In this document: piece by piece, positions 58,033-64,000 of the stretch
How positions within the stretch are numbered: position 1 is the first letter of the stretch
How the letters are laid out: every line of letters starts with the position of its first letter
Origin: Oscillospiraceae bacterium
GTDB taxonomy: Bacteria > Bacillota > Clostridia > Oscillospirales > Oscillospiraceae
Direction of reading: 5' to 3'
NCBI GenBank assembly: GCA_017465745.1
Contig: JAFTVM010000069.1
Span: 1 to 64,000 of the forward strand
DNA length: 64,000 nucleotides
Made by a program: the position numbers and the translations under genes
The notes under the pieces: generated by a model
What the model was told of the DNA's origin: nothing
The model's database searches: none
The model's input: the letters and a program-made list of their open reading frames with translations, nothing else

Positions 58033-58119
58033 CGTTTTCTTTGAAATAGTTGGGACAACTCCGAATATACGCTATAATCGTCCCCAAAAAGCGGCGGGCA
58101 CTGCCCGACGCCGTAACCT

Positions 58120-58143
58120 GGAACGGTGCCATAGCACCGTTCC
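58120..58143. terminator. hairpin upstream of the candidate oriT
   Basis: GGAACGGTGC (58120-58129) pairs perfectly with GCACCGTTCC (58134-58143). Plus-strand downstream sequence is TTTCTCCC. It probably separates the accessory operon (58303 and up) from the mobilisation operon. Confidence 0.6.
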
Positions 58144-58302
58144 TTTCTCCCGCTTCACTTTCGACCCTTCGATTTTTCCTTCAAGTCTGCCGAATCCGGC
58201 TTCCCCTTCTTCCGTCCACAGCGGTGCTTATCCGCCCCGGTCTTCCGAAGGGGCACATTCCTGGTTTCCGGCAGAAAATCCGACACAGGGCTTACAGCTT
58301 CC

Positions 58303-59040
58303 TCACTTGGGCTGCTTCCGCAGTTCCCAGCGGTGGGACTTCGCCGAATGTACGATCTCCCAGGCACCATTCCCGTAGACACGGCTGCTTCGCTTCAGCT
58401 CTGCCTGGTTTTGGTGGTAGCTGTCAGGGCACAGCTCGAAGTGGGCTGCAATCTCATCCGAGATACACGCAGCATCATCGACGCTGCTAAGATCCAGCGA
58501 GTATTTAGATCCCACAGAGCGCTGAACGATCAGCACCGCCAGACCATACTGCACAGCCATCTCCTTCAGTCTGCTGTAGTGGATCAGGGCTTCCCCCGCC
58601 ACGTAGAGCTTATCATCGGTATAGGCCACAGGACTGTCCAGCTCCACCACCAGCAGCGAGGCATTGGGGTGGGACTGCGTAAAGGCAGGCAGCGCGCTTA
58701 CCAACAGCTCCGGCGCGGTTTCCGTCATGACGCCCACGTACAGGTCATCCGGAACACGCTTGGTCATCTCCATCAGCCGGTTCCGCGTCACGAACAGCGT
58801 ATCCGCATGGATCATGTGCAGCACAGCACCCTGCTGGACCTTGCTGCCCCAGAGCATCTGTCCGGCAGACACACACAGGCTCATGTCCAGCGCCAGACCT
58901 CTTGCAGCGTCCTCCTTTGCACAGGTCAGCATACTCAGCCCCCTGGGGAGGATCCCTTCAATGCAGAACTGCTGCCGGGGCAGCTCCATCCGCATCAGTT
59001 CCCCACCGGACATCGTCTTGAATTCTTCTGAATCCATCAT
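58303..59040 (-). CDS. RepA-like AAA protein lacking Walker A
   Basis: 245 residues from ATG 59040 (GGGAG nine bases upstream). The layout is that of element RepA/RecA-fold ATPases: LMRMELPRQQFCIEGILPRGLSMLTCAKEDAARGLALDMSLCVSAGQMLWGSKVQQGAVLHMI. Where relatives have GxPKxGKS, this protein has TCAKEDAARG, so the phosphate-binding loop is lost. The Walker B-like strand LLVVELDSP and AVLIVQRSVGSKYS sensor-like segment remain. It is probably a regulatory or structural protein rather than an active ATPase. Confidence 0.7.
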   Translation of the reverse strand: MMDSEEFKTMSGGELMRMELPRQQFCIEGILPRGLSMLTCAKEDAARGLALDMSLCVSAGQMLWGSKVQQGAVLHMIHADTLFVTRNRLMEMTKRVPDDLYVGVMTETAPELLVSALPAFTQSHPNASLLVVELDSPVAYTDDKLYVAGEALIHYSRLKEMAVQYGLAVLIVQRSVGSKYSLDLSSVDDAACISDEIAAHFELCPDSYHQNQAELKRSSRVYGNGAWEIVHSAKSHRWELRKQPK

Positions 59041-59068
59041 TCTCAATTACTCCCTTCATTGGTTTTAC

Positions 59069-59410
59069 TCAATTTATTTTCATTCCGAACAGCTCCTCCG
59101 GACTCCAGCCGAAGGAGAAGGTCACATCCTCCACCCCATCGCAGCTGTGCCGTAGGAACTGTTCATTCATCTCCAGCCGCCGGGTCAGGTACGCCACTTC
59201 CTCCAGGGACGCCCGGAAGGTTTCCCCTTCGCCGTAGAGGTACACACCGGCACGGACAACCACATCGGTATCCGTGTCCAGTTCCTCCAGGAAGTCATCG
59301 AAGGCTTTCCAGCCGGACAGGTCATCGTACTCTCTGGGGATCCCGCTGACCAGGAACTCCGTTTCTGCGTCGCCCGCGGTGACCGTCACAGCAGAGAACA
59401 GCAGCGCCAT
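59069..59410 (-). CDS. hypothetical mobile-element protein
   Basis: 113 residues, acidic: LLFSAVTVTAGDAETEFLVSGIPREYDDLSGWKAFDDFLEELDTDTDVVVRAGVYLYGE, then EEVAYLTRRLEMNEQFLRHSC. Predicted soluble alpha/beta; no family recognised. Co-oriented and 1 bp from the next gene, so part of the accessory operon. Confidence 0.6.
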   Translation of the reverse strand: MALLFSAVTVTAGDAETEFLVSGIPREYDDLSGWKAFDDFLEELDTDTDVVVRAGVYLYGEGETFRASLEEVAYLTRRLEMNEQFLRHSCDGVEDVTFSFGWSPEELFGMKIN

Positions 59411-59411
59411 A

Positions 59412-60515
59412 TCACATACCTCCCCACTGCATCTGCTGCCGCTGGTCAGCTTCCTTCAGGGCAGCACAGACCGTTTCCTGGAACTTCTGCGGCGCCTGGC
59501 ACAGTTCCCTGAACCGGCTACCCAGATCCTCCAGCACAGACAGGTCTTCACTGTAGCAGTAGAACCCGCCTGCCTCACTGTCGAACCGCACAGCCTTCAG
59601 CCGCGGATCCGACTCGAACGCCTTCTGGAACACACTCTCCCAGTCGTAACCGCTGCCGCGGACGAACAAGCCATTCTGCTGGGCCGGCGCACCGCCCAGC
59701 TCCGCATAGGCGTCGAAGGCCTGCTGACCGTAGTTGGTATAGGGCGGCACCAGGAAACTGATGTTCAGGCTCAGGCTGTAGTGGCCGTCCTCGAAGTCCA
59801 TCAGCCGGAAGGGTGCGTTGGCTGCGTTGAACTCCGCGACACGCTGTACAGCAGGCTTCCCCAGCTGGTCTGAACAGCAGTAGTCAGGTGCCTCCAGCGG
59901 GATCTCCCGTCCGGCGATGAATTCCCTGAACACTTCATCCCGCTGGGAGAAGGTTCTGCCCTCCTTCCGCTTGGCATGGTAGATGGCTGTGGAGAGATCC
60001 TTCAGCTTATACTGGTGCCAGCTGTCATCTCCGCTGGCCTGCACCATGCACACGCCCTTGTCCGCATCCAGCTCCACCAGCATAGTGATCCGGGGATCAT
60101 AGCCCAGACCAACAGCGCGGTCTGTGTAGGCTGGATAGGACAGTGTCTGCTTGTGGTTGAAGCAGTCACACAGCAGAGACTGCCCACCCGCCTGCAGGTA
60201 ACCCCGGCACACACAGGCGGTCTGGTAGAGGTCCTTCTGCAGTTCGCTGGTAAAATAACAGTCCTCACCCTGTTCCCGGATATGGAACACACCGAACCGC
60301 CGGGAGGCTTCCGCGTCTGCAGTGGTCTGTGCTTCTTCCTGCCGGATCCGCTGCTCGATCTCATTGCGCTCCTGCAGGGGAACTGTCTTCTGATACAGCT
60401 CATCCAGCAGCTCTGCCACAGCAGAATCCAGGGTCGTCCCCTGCTCGCCCAGGATCCGTTCCAAGGCTTCCGTCCGCAGGGTACTGTAATACACCGTAAT
60501 ATCAATTGCTCTCAT
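59412..60515 (-). CDS. hypothetical mobile-element protein
   Basis: 367 residues from ATG 60515, chosen for AAGGGA upstream. N-terminal RAIDITVYYSTLRTEALERILGEQGTTLDSAVAELLDELYQKTVP then a coiled-coil-like stretch (LQERNEIEQRIRQEEAQTTADAEASRRFG), a middle domain with DCYFTSELQKDLYQTACVCRGYL, and a C-terminal NISFLVPPYTNYGQQAFDAYAELGG and FCYSEDLSVLEDLGSRFREL. No catalytic motif recognised. Its length and conservation-like composition suggest a real, element-specific protein. Confidence 0.65.
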   Translation of the reverse strand: MRAIDITVYYSTLRTEALERILGEQGTTLDSAVAELLDELYQKTVPLQERNEIEQRIRQEEAQTTADAEASRRFGVFHIREQGEDCYFTSELQKDLYQTACVCRGYLQAGGQSLLCDCFNHKQTLSYPAYTDRAVGLGYDPRITMLVELDADKGVCMVQASGDDSWHQYKLKDLSTAIYHAKRKEGRTFSQRDEVFREFIAGREIPLEAPDYCCSDQLGKPAVQRVAEFNAANAPFRLMDFEDGHYSLSLNISFLVPPYTNYGQQAFDAYAELGGAPAQQNGLFVRGSGYDWESVFQKAFESDPRLKAVRFDSEAGGFYCYSEDLSVLEDLGSRFRELCQAPQKFQETVCAALKEADQRQQMQWGGM

Positions 60516-60534
60516 AAATATATCCCTTACTTGA

Positions 60535-60930
60535 CTACTTTTTTGAATCGGATCCATCCAGCCGGGGGAAGCGGCAGACCGTATAGTTCAGCCCCAGCCG
60601 CGCCACAGCCCGGTCCAGCACCTGAAACATCTCCCGTTCCAAATTCCGTCCGTAGTAGCGCACCGGATCCGGGATGTTCTCGTAACAGATCCAGTCCGGA
60701 CTGTCCGGCGTATCTTTCACCATGAGGTCATATCCCAGTGCGTACTTGCCGTTGTGCCAGTAGATCACCGCCTCCAGCTTCACAACCCCGACAGTGAGAC
60801 TGGCCGCAATCAGGAAGTGGTTGCTGCCGTCCAGATCAGCCAGAAGGTTCTTCACCACCGCACCCGACAGCCGCTGTTCGAAGAAGTAGCGCTCTCCCAG
60901 CAGCCTCTTGATTCGCTTCTGTCTCAGCAC
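60535..60930 (-). CDS. hypothetical mobile-element protein
   Basis: 131 residues: IKRLLGERYFFEQRLSGAVVKNLLADLDGSNHFLIAASLTVGVVKLEAVIYWHNGKYALGYDLMVKDTPDSPDW and a basic C-terminus. Mixed alpha/beta, soluble. Unknown family; sits between the 367-residue protein and the cyclotransferase-like gene. Confidence 0.6.
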   Translation of the reverse strand: MLRQKRIKRLLGERYFFEQRLSGAVVKNLLADLDGSNHFLIAASLTVGVVKLEAVIYWHNGKYALGYDLMVKDTPDSPDWICYENIPDPVRYYGRNLEREMFQVLDRAVARLGLNYTVCRFPRLDGSDSKK

Positions 60931-60941
60931 AGCCCTTCCCC

Positions 60942-61424
60942 CTAGTACATCTGCATCTCAGAGGATGCCATTCTCTGCTGTGCCAGTTCCATGCTGCTCT
61001 TCACCGCCTGATCCAGCACAGCCGTATCCAGACCGCAGTCACGGTATCCCTGACGAACAGTAGCGTAGTATTCCGGATGCGGCCGGCCAAAATCGTTCTT
61101 CAGATCCATGATGTAGACCATTCCGGTCAATGTACTTCCATCGTTCATCTTTACGGGAACCTGCTCCTTGAAGTAGAATCCCTGACGAACACCTTCATAC
61201 ACATCCAGCCGGGCTTCATCCTGTTTCTGGATCGTCCAGATACCAACAGGCACCGACGCGCCCTCCTTCAGTGCAATCGTTGCGTAGGCGCCATGGAGTG
61301 AACCCTTGAACTGAAGCTCATGGTTCTCCACGATGCCTGTCCCAACGAATTCCGCTTCGGGACAGCGGCCTTTCATCTGCCCCATATTGAGATTGCTGCC
61401 GTAGGCAACATACAGTTTTGACAT
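60942..61424 (-). CDS. gamma-glutamylcyclotransferase-like (AIG2/GGCT fold) protein
   Basis: 160 residues. The family start LYVAYGSNLNMGQMKGRCP (residues 4-22, with YGSNL binding the glutamyl group) and a glutamate in QDEARLDVYEGVRQGFYFK (about 67-85) are present. GGCT-fold enzymes release pyroglutamate from gamma-glutamyl amides. It is 9 bp after the amidoligase gene; such pairs are known from mobile elements, where one forms and the other breaks an amide bond. Confidence 0.87.
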   Translation of the reverse strand: MSKLYVAYGSNLNMGQMKGRCPEAEFVGTGIVENHELQFKGSLHGAYATIALKEGASVPVGIWTIQKQDEARLDVYEGVRQGFYFKEQVPVKMNDGSTLTGMVYIMDLKNDFGRPHPEYYATVRQGYRDCGLDTAVLDQAVKSSMELAQQRMASSEMQMY

Positions 61425-61433
61425 GATTCCTCC

Positions 61434-62447
61434 TTAACACATTTCCATGGTTTCTTCCTGCCGGGATTCCTGAACAGGTTCAGCCTCCACAGCAGAAACA
61501 CAGGGTTCGGGTTGACCCCGCGCCTGCTCCATTCTCTGCTGGAGCTGCCGTTCCCTCTGCTGCTGTGCCTGAGCCGGATCCTTCCAGGCGATATTCCCGT
61601 CCAGATTCTTCAGCAGATGCTGACGGGCAGACTTGAACTCCTCTCCGATCATCCCCAGCCGCAGGAGCCAGGTGCGGAAGGTGTACTTCTCGTTGCTGCT
61701 CTGGGTACGGCTCCGGGATGCTGACTTCTGCACCAGCGCCTGATGGGAGATGGCCAGACACAGCTGGATGTAGGACTTCACCTCCCCTGCGTGGAGAGTG
61801 GAGTTGAACATCCGGAACTCGATAGTCCCTTTCGAGAACACACTGTGCAGATTCAGCGCGTGATACCGGCTGCTGTGGTAGTGGGTGTGGCGGCCGGACT
61901 CGCCGTTGTACCAGATGGTCTCGAACTCGGACATGGACTTGGGCCGCTTCAGGTTCACATCATCCAGGAAGCGAAGATCCGCTTTCTGGCAGTAATACTC
62001 TCGGCCGATATTGACTCCCAGGGTCTTGTACAGCAGATCCTCCTTGGAAGCCATGATATTGACCACATTGCGAAGGGTCTTCGGATCATGCCGGGAGGCA
62101 TCCACGTGGACATGGATGCCGCAGCTGTCATTGACCATGGCTCCCGCGTGCCGAAGCTCCCGCACCAGCTCCTGGATCGTCGGGATATCCTCGTATTTGC
62201 AGACTGGGGACACGAATTCCACGGAATGCAGACGGCTGGCAGACCGCTGTCCTCTGGCCTGACAGCGGATGCTGGCATCCCGGACCACCTTCCACCGTCT
62301 GTCCTGACCGTCGGGGACGGTATAGGTATCGTAGGTGCCGCCCACATGAATCGCTTCCGTGCCGAAATGCTTGGCGATGACCTTGGCGGCAGCGCACCGG
62401 GTAATGCCGGTCATCTCGATCTCAATGCCGAAATTCTGCTCCCTCAT
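61434..62447 (-). CDS. amidoligase (COOH-NH2 ligase) family protein
   Basis: 337 residues. Amidoligase motifs: FGIEIEMTGITRCAAAKVIAKHFG (residues 6-29, with the E-x-E metal ligands), VVRDASIRC, SVEFVSPVCKYEDIPTIQELVRELRHAGAMVNDSCGIHVHVDAS (about 80-125) and GTIEFRMFNSTLHAGEVKSYIQLCLAI (about 205-230). It is a glutamine-synthetase-fold ligase that should join a carboxylate to an amine using ATP. Substrate unknown. The low-complexity Q/E/R-rich C-terminus may be a docking tail. Confidence 0.9.
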   Translation of the reverse strand: MREQNFGIEIEMTGITRCAAAKVIAKHFGTEAIHVGGTYDTYTVPDGQDRRWKVVRDASIRCQARGQRSASRLHSVEFVSPVCKYEDIPTIQELVRELRHAGAMVNDSCGIHVHVDASRHDPKTLRNVVNIMASKEDLLYKTLGVNIGREYYCQKADLRFLDDVNLKRPKSMSEFETIWYNGESGRHTHYHSSRYHALNLHSVFSKGTIEFRMFNSTLHAGEVKSYIQLCLAISHQALVQKSASRSRTQSSNEKYTFRTWLLRLGMIGEEFKSARQHLLKNLDGNIAWKDPAQAQQQRERQLQQRMEQARGQPEPCVSAVEAEPVQESRQEETMEMC

Positions 62448-62526
62448 CCGCTATCACCTCCCTGCTTCAGAAACTGTGCCGTTTTGGGGGTGGTTTTGGG
62501 CAGAAACTCTGCGGATGCTCGTCTAT

Positions 62527-62748
62527 TCACGGCGAACCCTCCCCCGGTTGTGCCGCTGCCCTACCGGGGAGGCTGGCTTTCAAACCCGCCGCATCCGTGC
62601 CATTTTCCGCCCGGATCTCCCTGCCCAGACGGTATCTCCACAGGGGACAATCGCTGGATTCGCAGCGGCGCACCTCGAAGGCGCTTCCGCAGCAGCAGTC
62701 CAGACACTTCAGCCGTATGGCTTTTCCTCTGGTGACCCGCTTCGTCAA
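62527..62748 (-). CDS. small zinc-binding mobile-element protein
   Basis: 73 residues. IRLKCLDCCCGSAFEVRRCESSDCPLWRYRLG holds the cysteines of a compact treble-clef-like motif (C-x2-CCC and C-x4-C), a form I know from phage and integrative elements. A basic N-terminus KRVTRGKAIR suggests nucleic-acid binding. The 4-nt overlap with the gene upstream couples them. Confidence 0.8.
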   Translation of the reverse strand: MTKRVTRGKAIRLKCLDCCCGSAFEVRRCESSDCPLWRYRLGREIRAENGTDAAGLKASLPGRAAAQPGEGSP

Positions 62749-62993
62749 TTGCCCGCCTCTTCGGTACCCTGGTCCACAGCAGAGGAAGCAGATTTCTTTT
62801 TCTCTTTCTTGCCGTTCATGGCTTCGGTCTGCATCTGCACAAACGCCTTGACCGTGGCCGGCACCAGCTTCTGGTACATGGACTCCGCTGCCTGCGCCAG
62901 CTCCGTTTCAACGGAAATGCCTCTCTGCTCCGCATGCTGGCGAAGGGCCAGCAGCTTCAGTTCATCATAGGTGACTGTAATACACTTTTTCAT
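62745..62993 (-). CDS. small helical mobile-element protein
   Basis: 82 residues from ATG 62993 with GGAGG eight bases upstream; the longer frame to 63110 would run through the terminator hairpin. KKCITVTYDELKLLALRQHAEQRGISVETELAQAAESMYQKLVPATVKAFVQMQTEAM predicts helices with a hydrophobic stripe, followed by a lysine-rich tail. Family not recognised; possibly RHH-like. Confidence 0.7.
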   Translation of the reverse strand: MKKCITVTYDELKLLALRQHAEQRGISVETELAQAAESMYQKLVPATVKAFVQMQTEAMNGKKEKKKSASSAVDQGTEEAGN

Positions 62994-63020
62994 TGCGATT
63001 CCTCCGAAATAAACAGAAAA

Positions 63021-63049
63021 ACCGCCGGAGGATCGGATCCTCCGGCGGT
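63021..63049 (-). terminator. terminator
   Basis: ACCGCCGGAGGATC (63021-63034) pairs with GATCCTCCGGCGGT (63036-63049); TTTTCTGTTT follows on the minus strand. It ends the 63088-63528 transcript. Confidence 0.85.
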
Positions 63050-63087
63050 ATCGGTAGTTGAATGTAGCGTTCGTTTGTAATGAAATG

Positions 63088-63528
63088 TCATGCGGGATCA
63101 CAGAAGTCAAGGCGGGGGCCTTTGAGAATATCGATCCCCTGTTCCAGCGCTTCCAGATCCTCTTTCACATCCCGCAGGCCTTCATCGAGATACCCACCCT
63201 GAAAGTATTTCCAGCGGTTGTCCTGATCGAAGATATACACAAATTCGATCATGCCTCCCGAACTGCCGAGTGTTTCTAGGGTGTTGATCTCAGGCTCCGT
63301 ATCGGCACATTGCCGGTCTCTGCGGAGGGCCACGGTGACCCCCGGTTCCAGCTTCGTTCCCAGCCGATGCAGGTCCCCCAGATCAAGCAGCTGATCCACC
63401 TGATCCGGGGTGGTGTAGTGTTCCGCCAATATGGCGCCCTGACATTCCAGGTGACCCTCCGTCTGGCAGAACACCGTGCGGTATTCGTCCGGTCCGGTCT
63501 GCCGGGCGATCAGGCTTCGTGTTCCCAA
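63088..63528 (-). CDS. hypothetical mobile-element protein
   Basis: 146 residues: MGTRSLIARQTGPDEYRTVFCQTEGHLECQGAILAEHYTTPDQVDQLLDLGDLHRLGTKL then MIEFVYIFDQDNRWKYFQGG. I know the arrangement (RTVFCQ-x-GH then a W-x-Y-F segment) from element-encoded proteins of unknown role. Soluble. Starts 3 bp after the preceding gene's stop, so co-transcribed. Confidence 0.7.
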   Translation of the reverse strand: MGTRSLIARQTGPDEYRTVFCQTEGHLECQGAILAEHYTTPDQVDQLLDLGDLHRLGTKLEPGVTVALRRDRQCADTEPEINTLETLGSSGGMIEFVYIFDQDNRWKYFQGGYLDEGLRDVKEDLEALEQGIDILKGPRLDFCDPA

Positions 63529-63531
63529 GCC

Positions 63532-63867
63532 TTATGCCTGCTCCGCGGCGCCCTGAGTTCCGGCGTCGTACTCGTCCAGGGCCTTGACGATCAGGCCGAC
63601 CACGAATTCCTTCTGGCTGACCTTCTTGCCGGTGCGTTCCTTCTCGGCGGCCAGGTAGCGCTTGATGCGGCGGTCCAGCTCCTCCGGAATCTGGAATGCC
63701 AGGGTCTTCATCTCATTCATGGGTGTTCTTCCTCCTTCAAAGTGTTCTTTCAGAATGTTGGTTACATACTCGCTGAGTGCCTGCCCCAGCTCTGCCTTCT
63801 CCTCCATGACCTTGGCATGGAGGGAGACGGGGATCTGGGCGCAGAGGTTACGGGTTCCTTCTGCCAT
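63532..63867 (-). CDS. ribbon-helix-helix-type DNA-binding protein
   Basis: 111 residues from ATG 63867 (AAAGGAG upstream). Two segments look alike: RNLCAQIPVSLHAKVMEEKAELGQALSEYVTNILKEHF and KTLAFQIPEELDRRIKRYLAAEKERTGKKVSQKEFVVGLIVKALDEYD, each with the strand-helix-helix pattern of RHH proteins, so this may be a tandem RHH. It probably regulates the element or acts at an origin. The remaining 133 bp to the window end hold no gene I can support. Confidence 0.8.
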   Translation of the reverse strand: MAEGTRNLCAQIPVSLHAKVMEEKAELGQALSEYVTNILKEHFEGGRTPMNEMKTLAFQIPEELDRRIKRYLAAEKERTGKKVSQKEFVVGLIVKALDEYDAGTQGAAEQA

Positions 63868-64000
63868 AGCTTCTTCTCCTTTCGTGATTTGCAAGGCAAG
63901 CATACTGCAATCCATGCCCGATAGCTATTCACAGTAAGCAACAAATATAGCCGCCGCAAACGAAGCAGAAGCAACAATGTATCGGAGCATCAGTAACCTC

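Noticed and set aside
1..64000. CRISPR arrays, tRNA and rRNA genes
   Set aside because: No regularly spaced direct repeats and no tRNA- or rRNA-like sequence were noticed in a reading of both strands.

Overview
The window looks like chromosomal DNA of an anaerobic Bacillota bacterium, most likely a gut Clostridia/Oscillospirales member. The grounds are consensus AGGAGG ribosome sites, moderate GC, BcrAB-type ABC pairs, CgeB/LicD/EpsG-style glycan genes, and a mobilisation module (SLOG, VirD4, TOPRIM/DUF3991, Sel1-tailed relaxase, amidoligase) typical of that group. Almost every gene is on the minus strand.

Layout. (1) 1-12993: a surface-glycan operon of 13 genes, joined mostly by 4-nt ATGA/GTGA overlaps and read from a TTTACA-N17-TATAAT promoter at 13057-13085: EpsG-like protein, LicD, seven glycosyltransferases or related enzymes, WecB-type epimerase, O-acyltransferase, pyruvyl transferase and a DUF6056 protein cut by the edge. 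(2) 13-22.8 kb: MFS carrier, metallophosphoesterase, DUF1016 fragment, a tandemly duplicated ABC exporter pair, a small membrane protein, cardiolipin synthase and a repeat protein. Three promoters here carry the same 20-bp direct-repeat box (TAACAT-N5-TAACAT) at the same distance from their -10 hexamers. (3) 22.9-31.1 kb: a mobile element with a sigma-like protein, a 48-residue protein, three tandem serine-recombinase genes (the middle one without a catalytic domain), a cytosine methyltransferase split over two overlapping frames, and a 440-bp gene-free stretch with several hairpins. (4) 31.3-50.6 kb: a molybdenum/tungsten island: moaE-like, mogA, moaC, moaA, moeA-like, modCBA, a Mop protein, XdhC, a methyltransferase, two Crp/Fnr regulators, a FecBCD-like importer, FmdE, a second ModABC-like importer and a DUF364 protein. 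(5) 50.7-64 kb: the mobilisation and accessory part of an integrative element.

The strongest new signal is in region 4. Seven copies of GTTG-N6-CAAC lie only in promoter regions of the two Crp/Fnr genes and of the three importers. In six of the seven, a good -10 hexamer is centred exactly 32 bp from the site centre, the geometry of a class II (-41.5) Crp-type activator. This ties three unrelated importers, XdhC, the cofactor genes, DUF364 and both regulators into one probable Mo/W regulon, and suggests that the FecBCD-like system imports an oxyanion (MolABC-like) rather than a siderophore.

A second, smaller regulon (the direct-repeat box) links the ABC exporters, the small membrane protein and the repeat protein, and looks like the target of an OmpR/PhoB-type response regulator not encoded here. 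Functions are assigned from motifs recognised by eye; no database search was possible.
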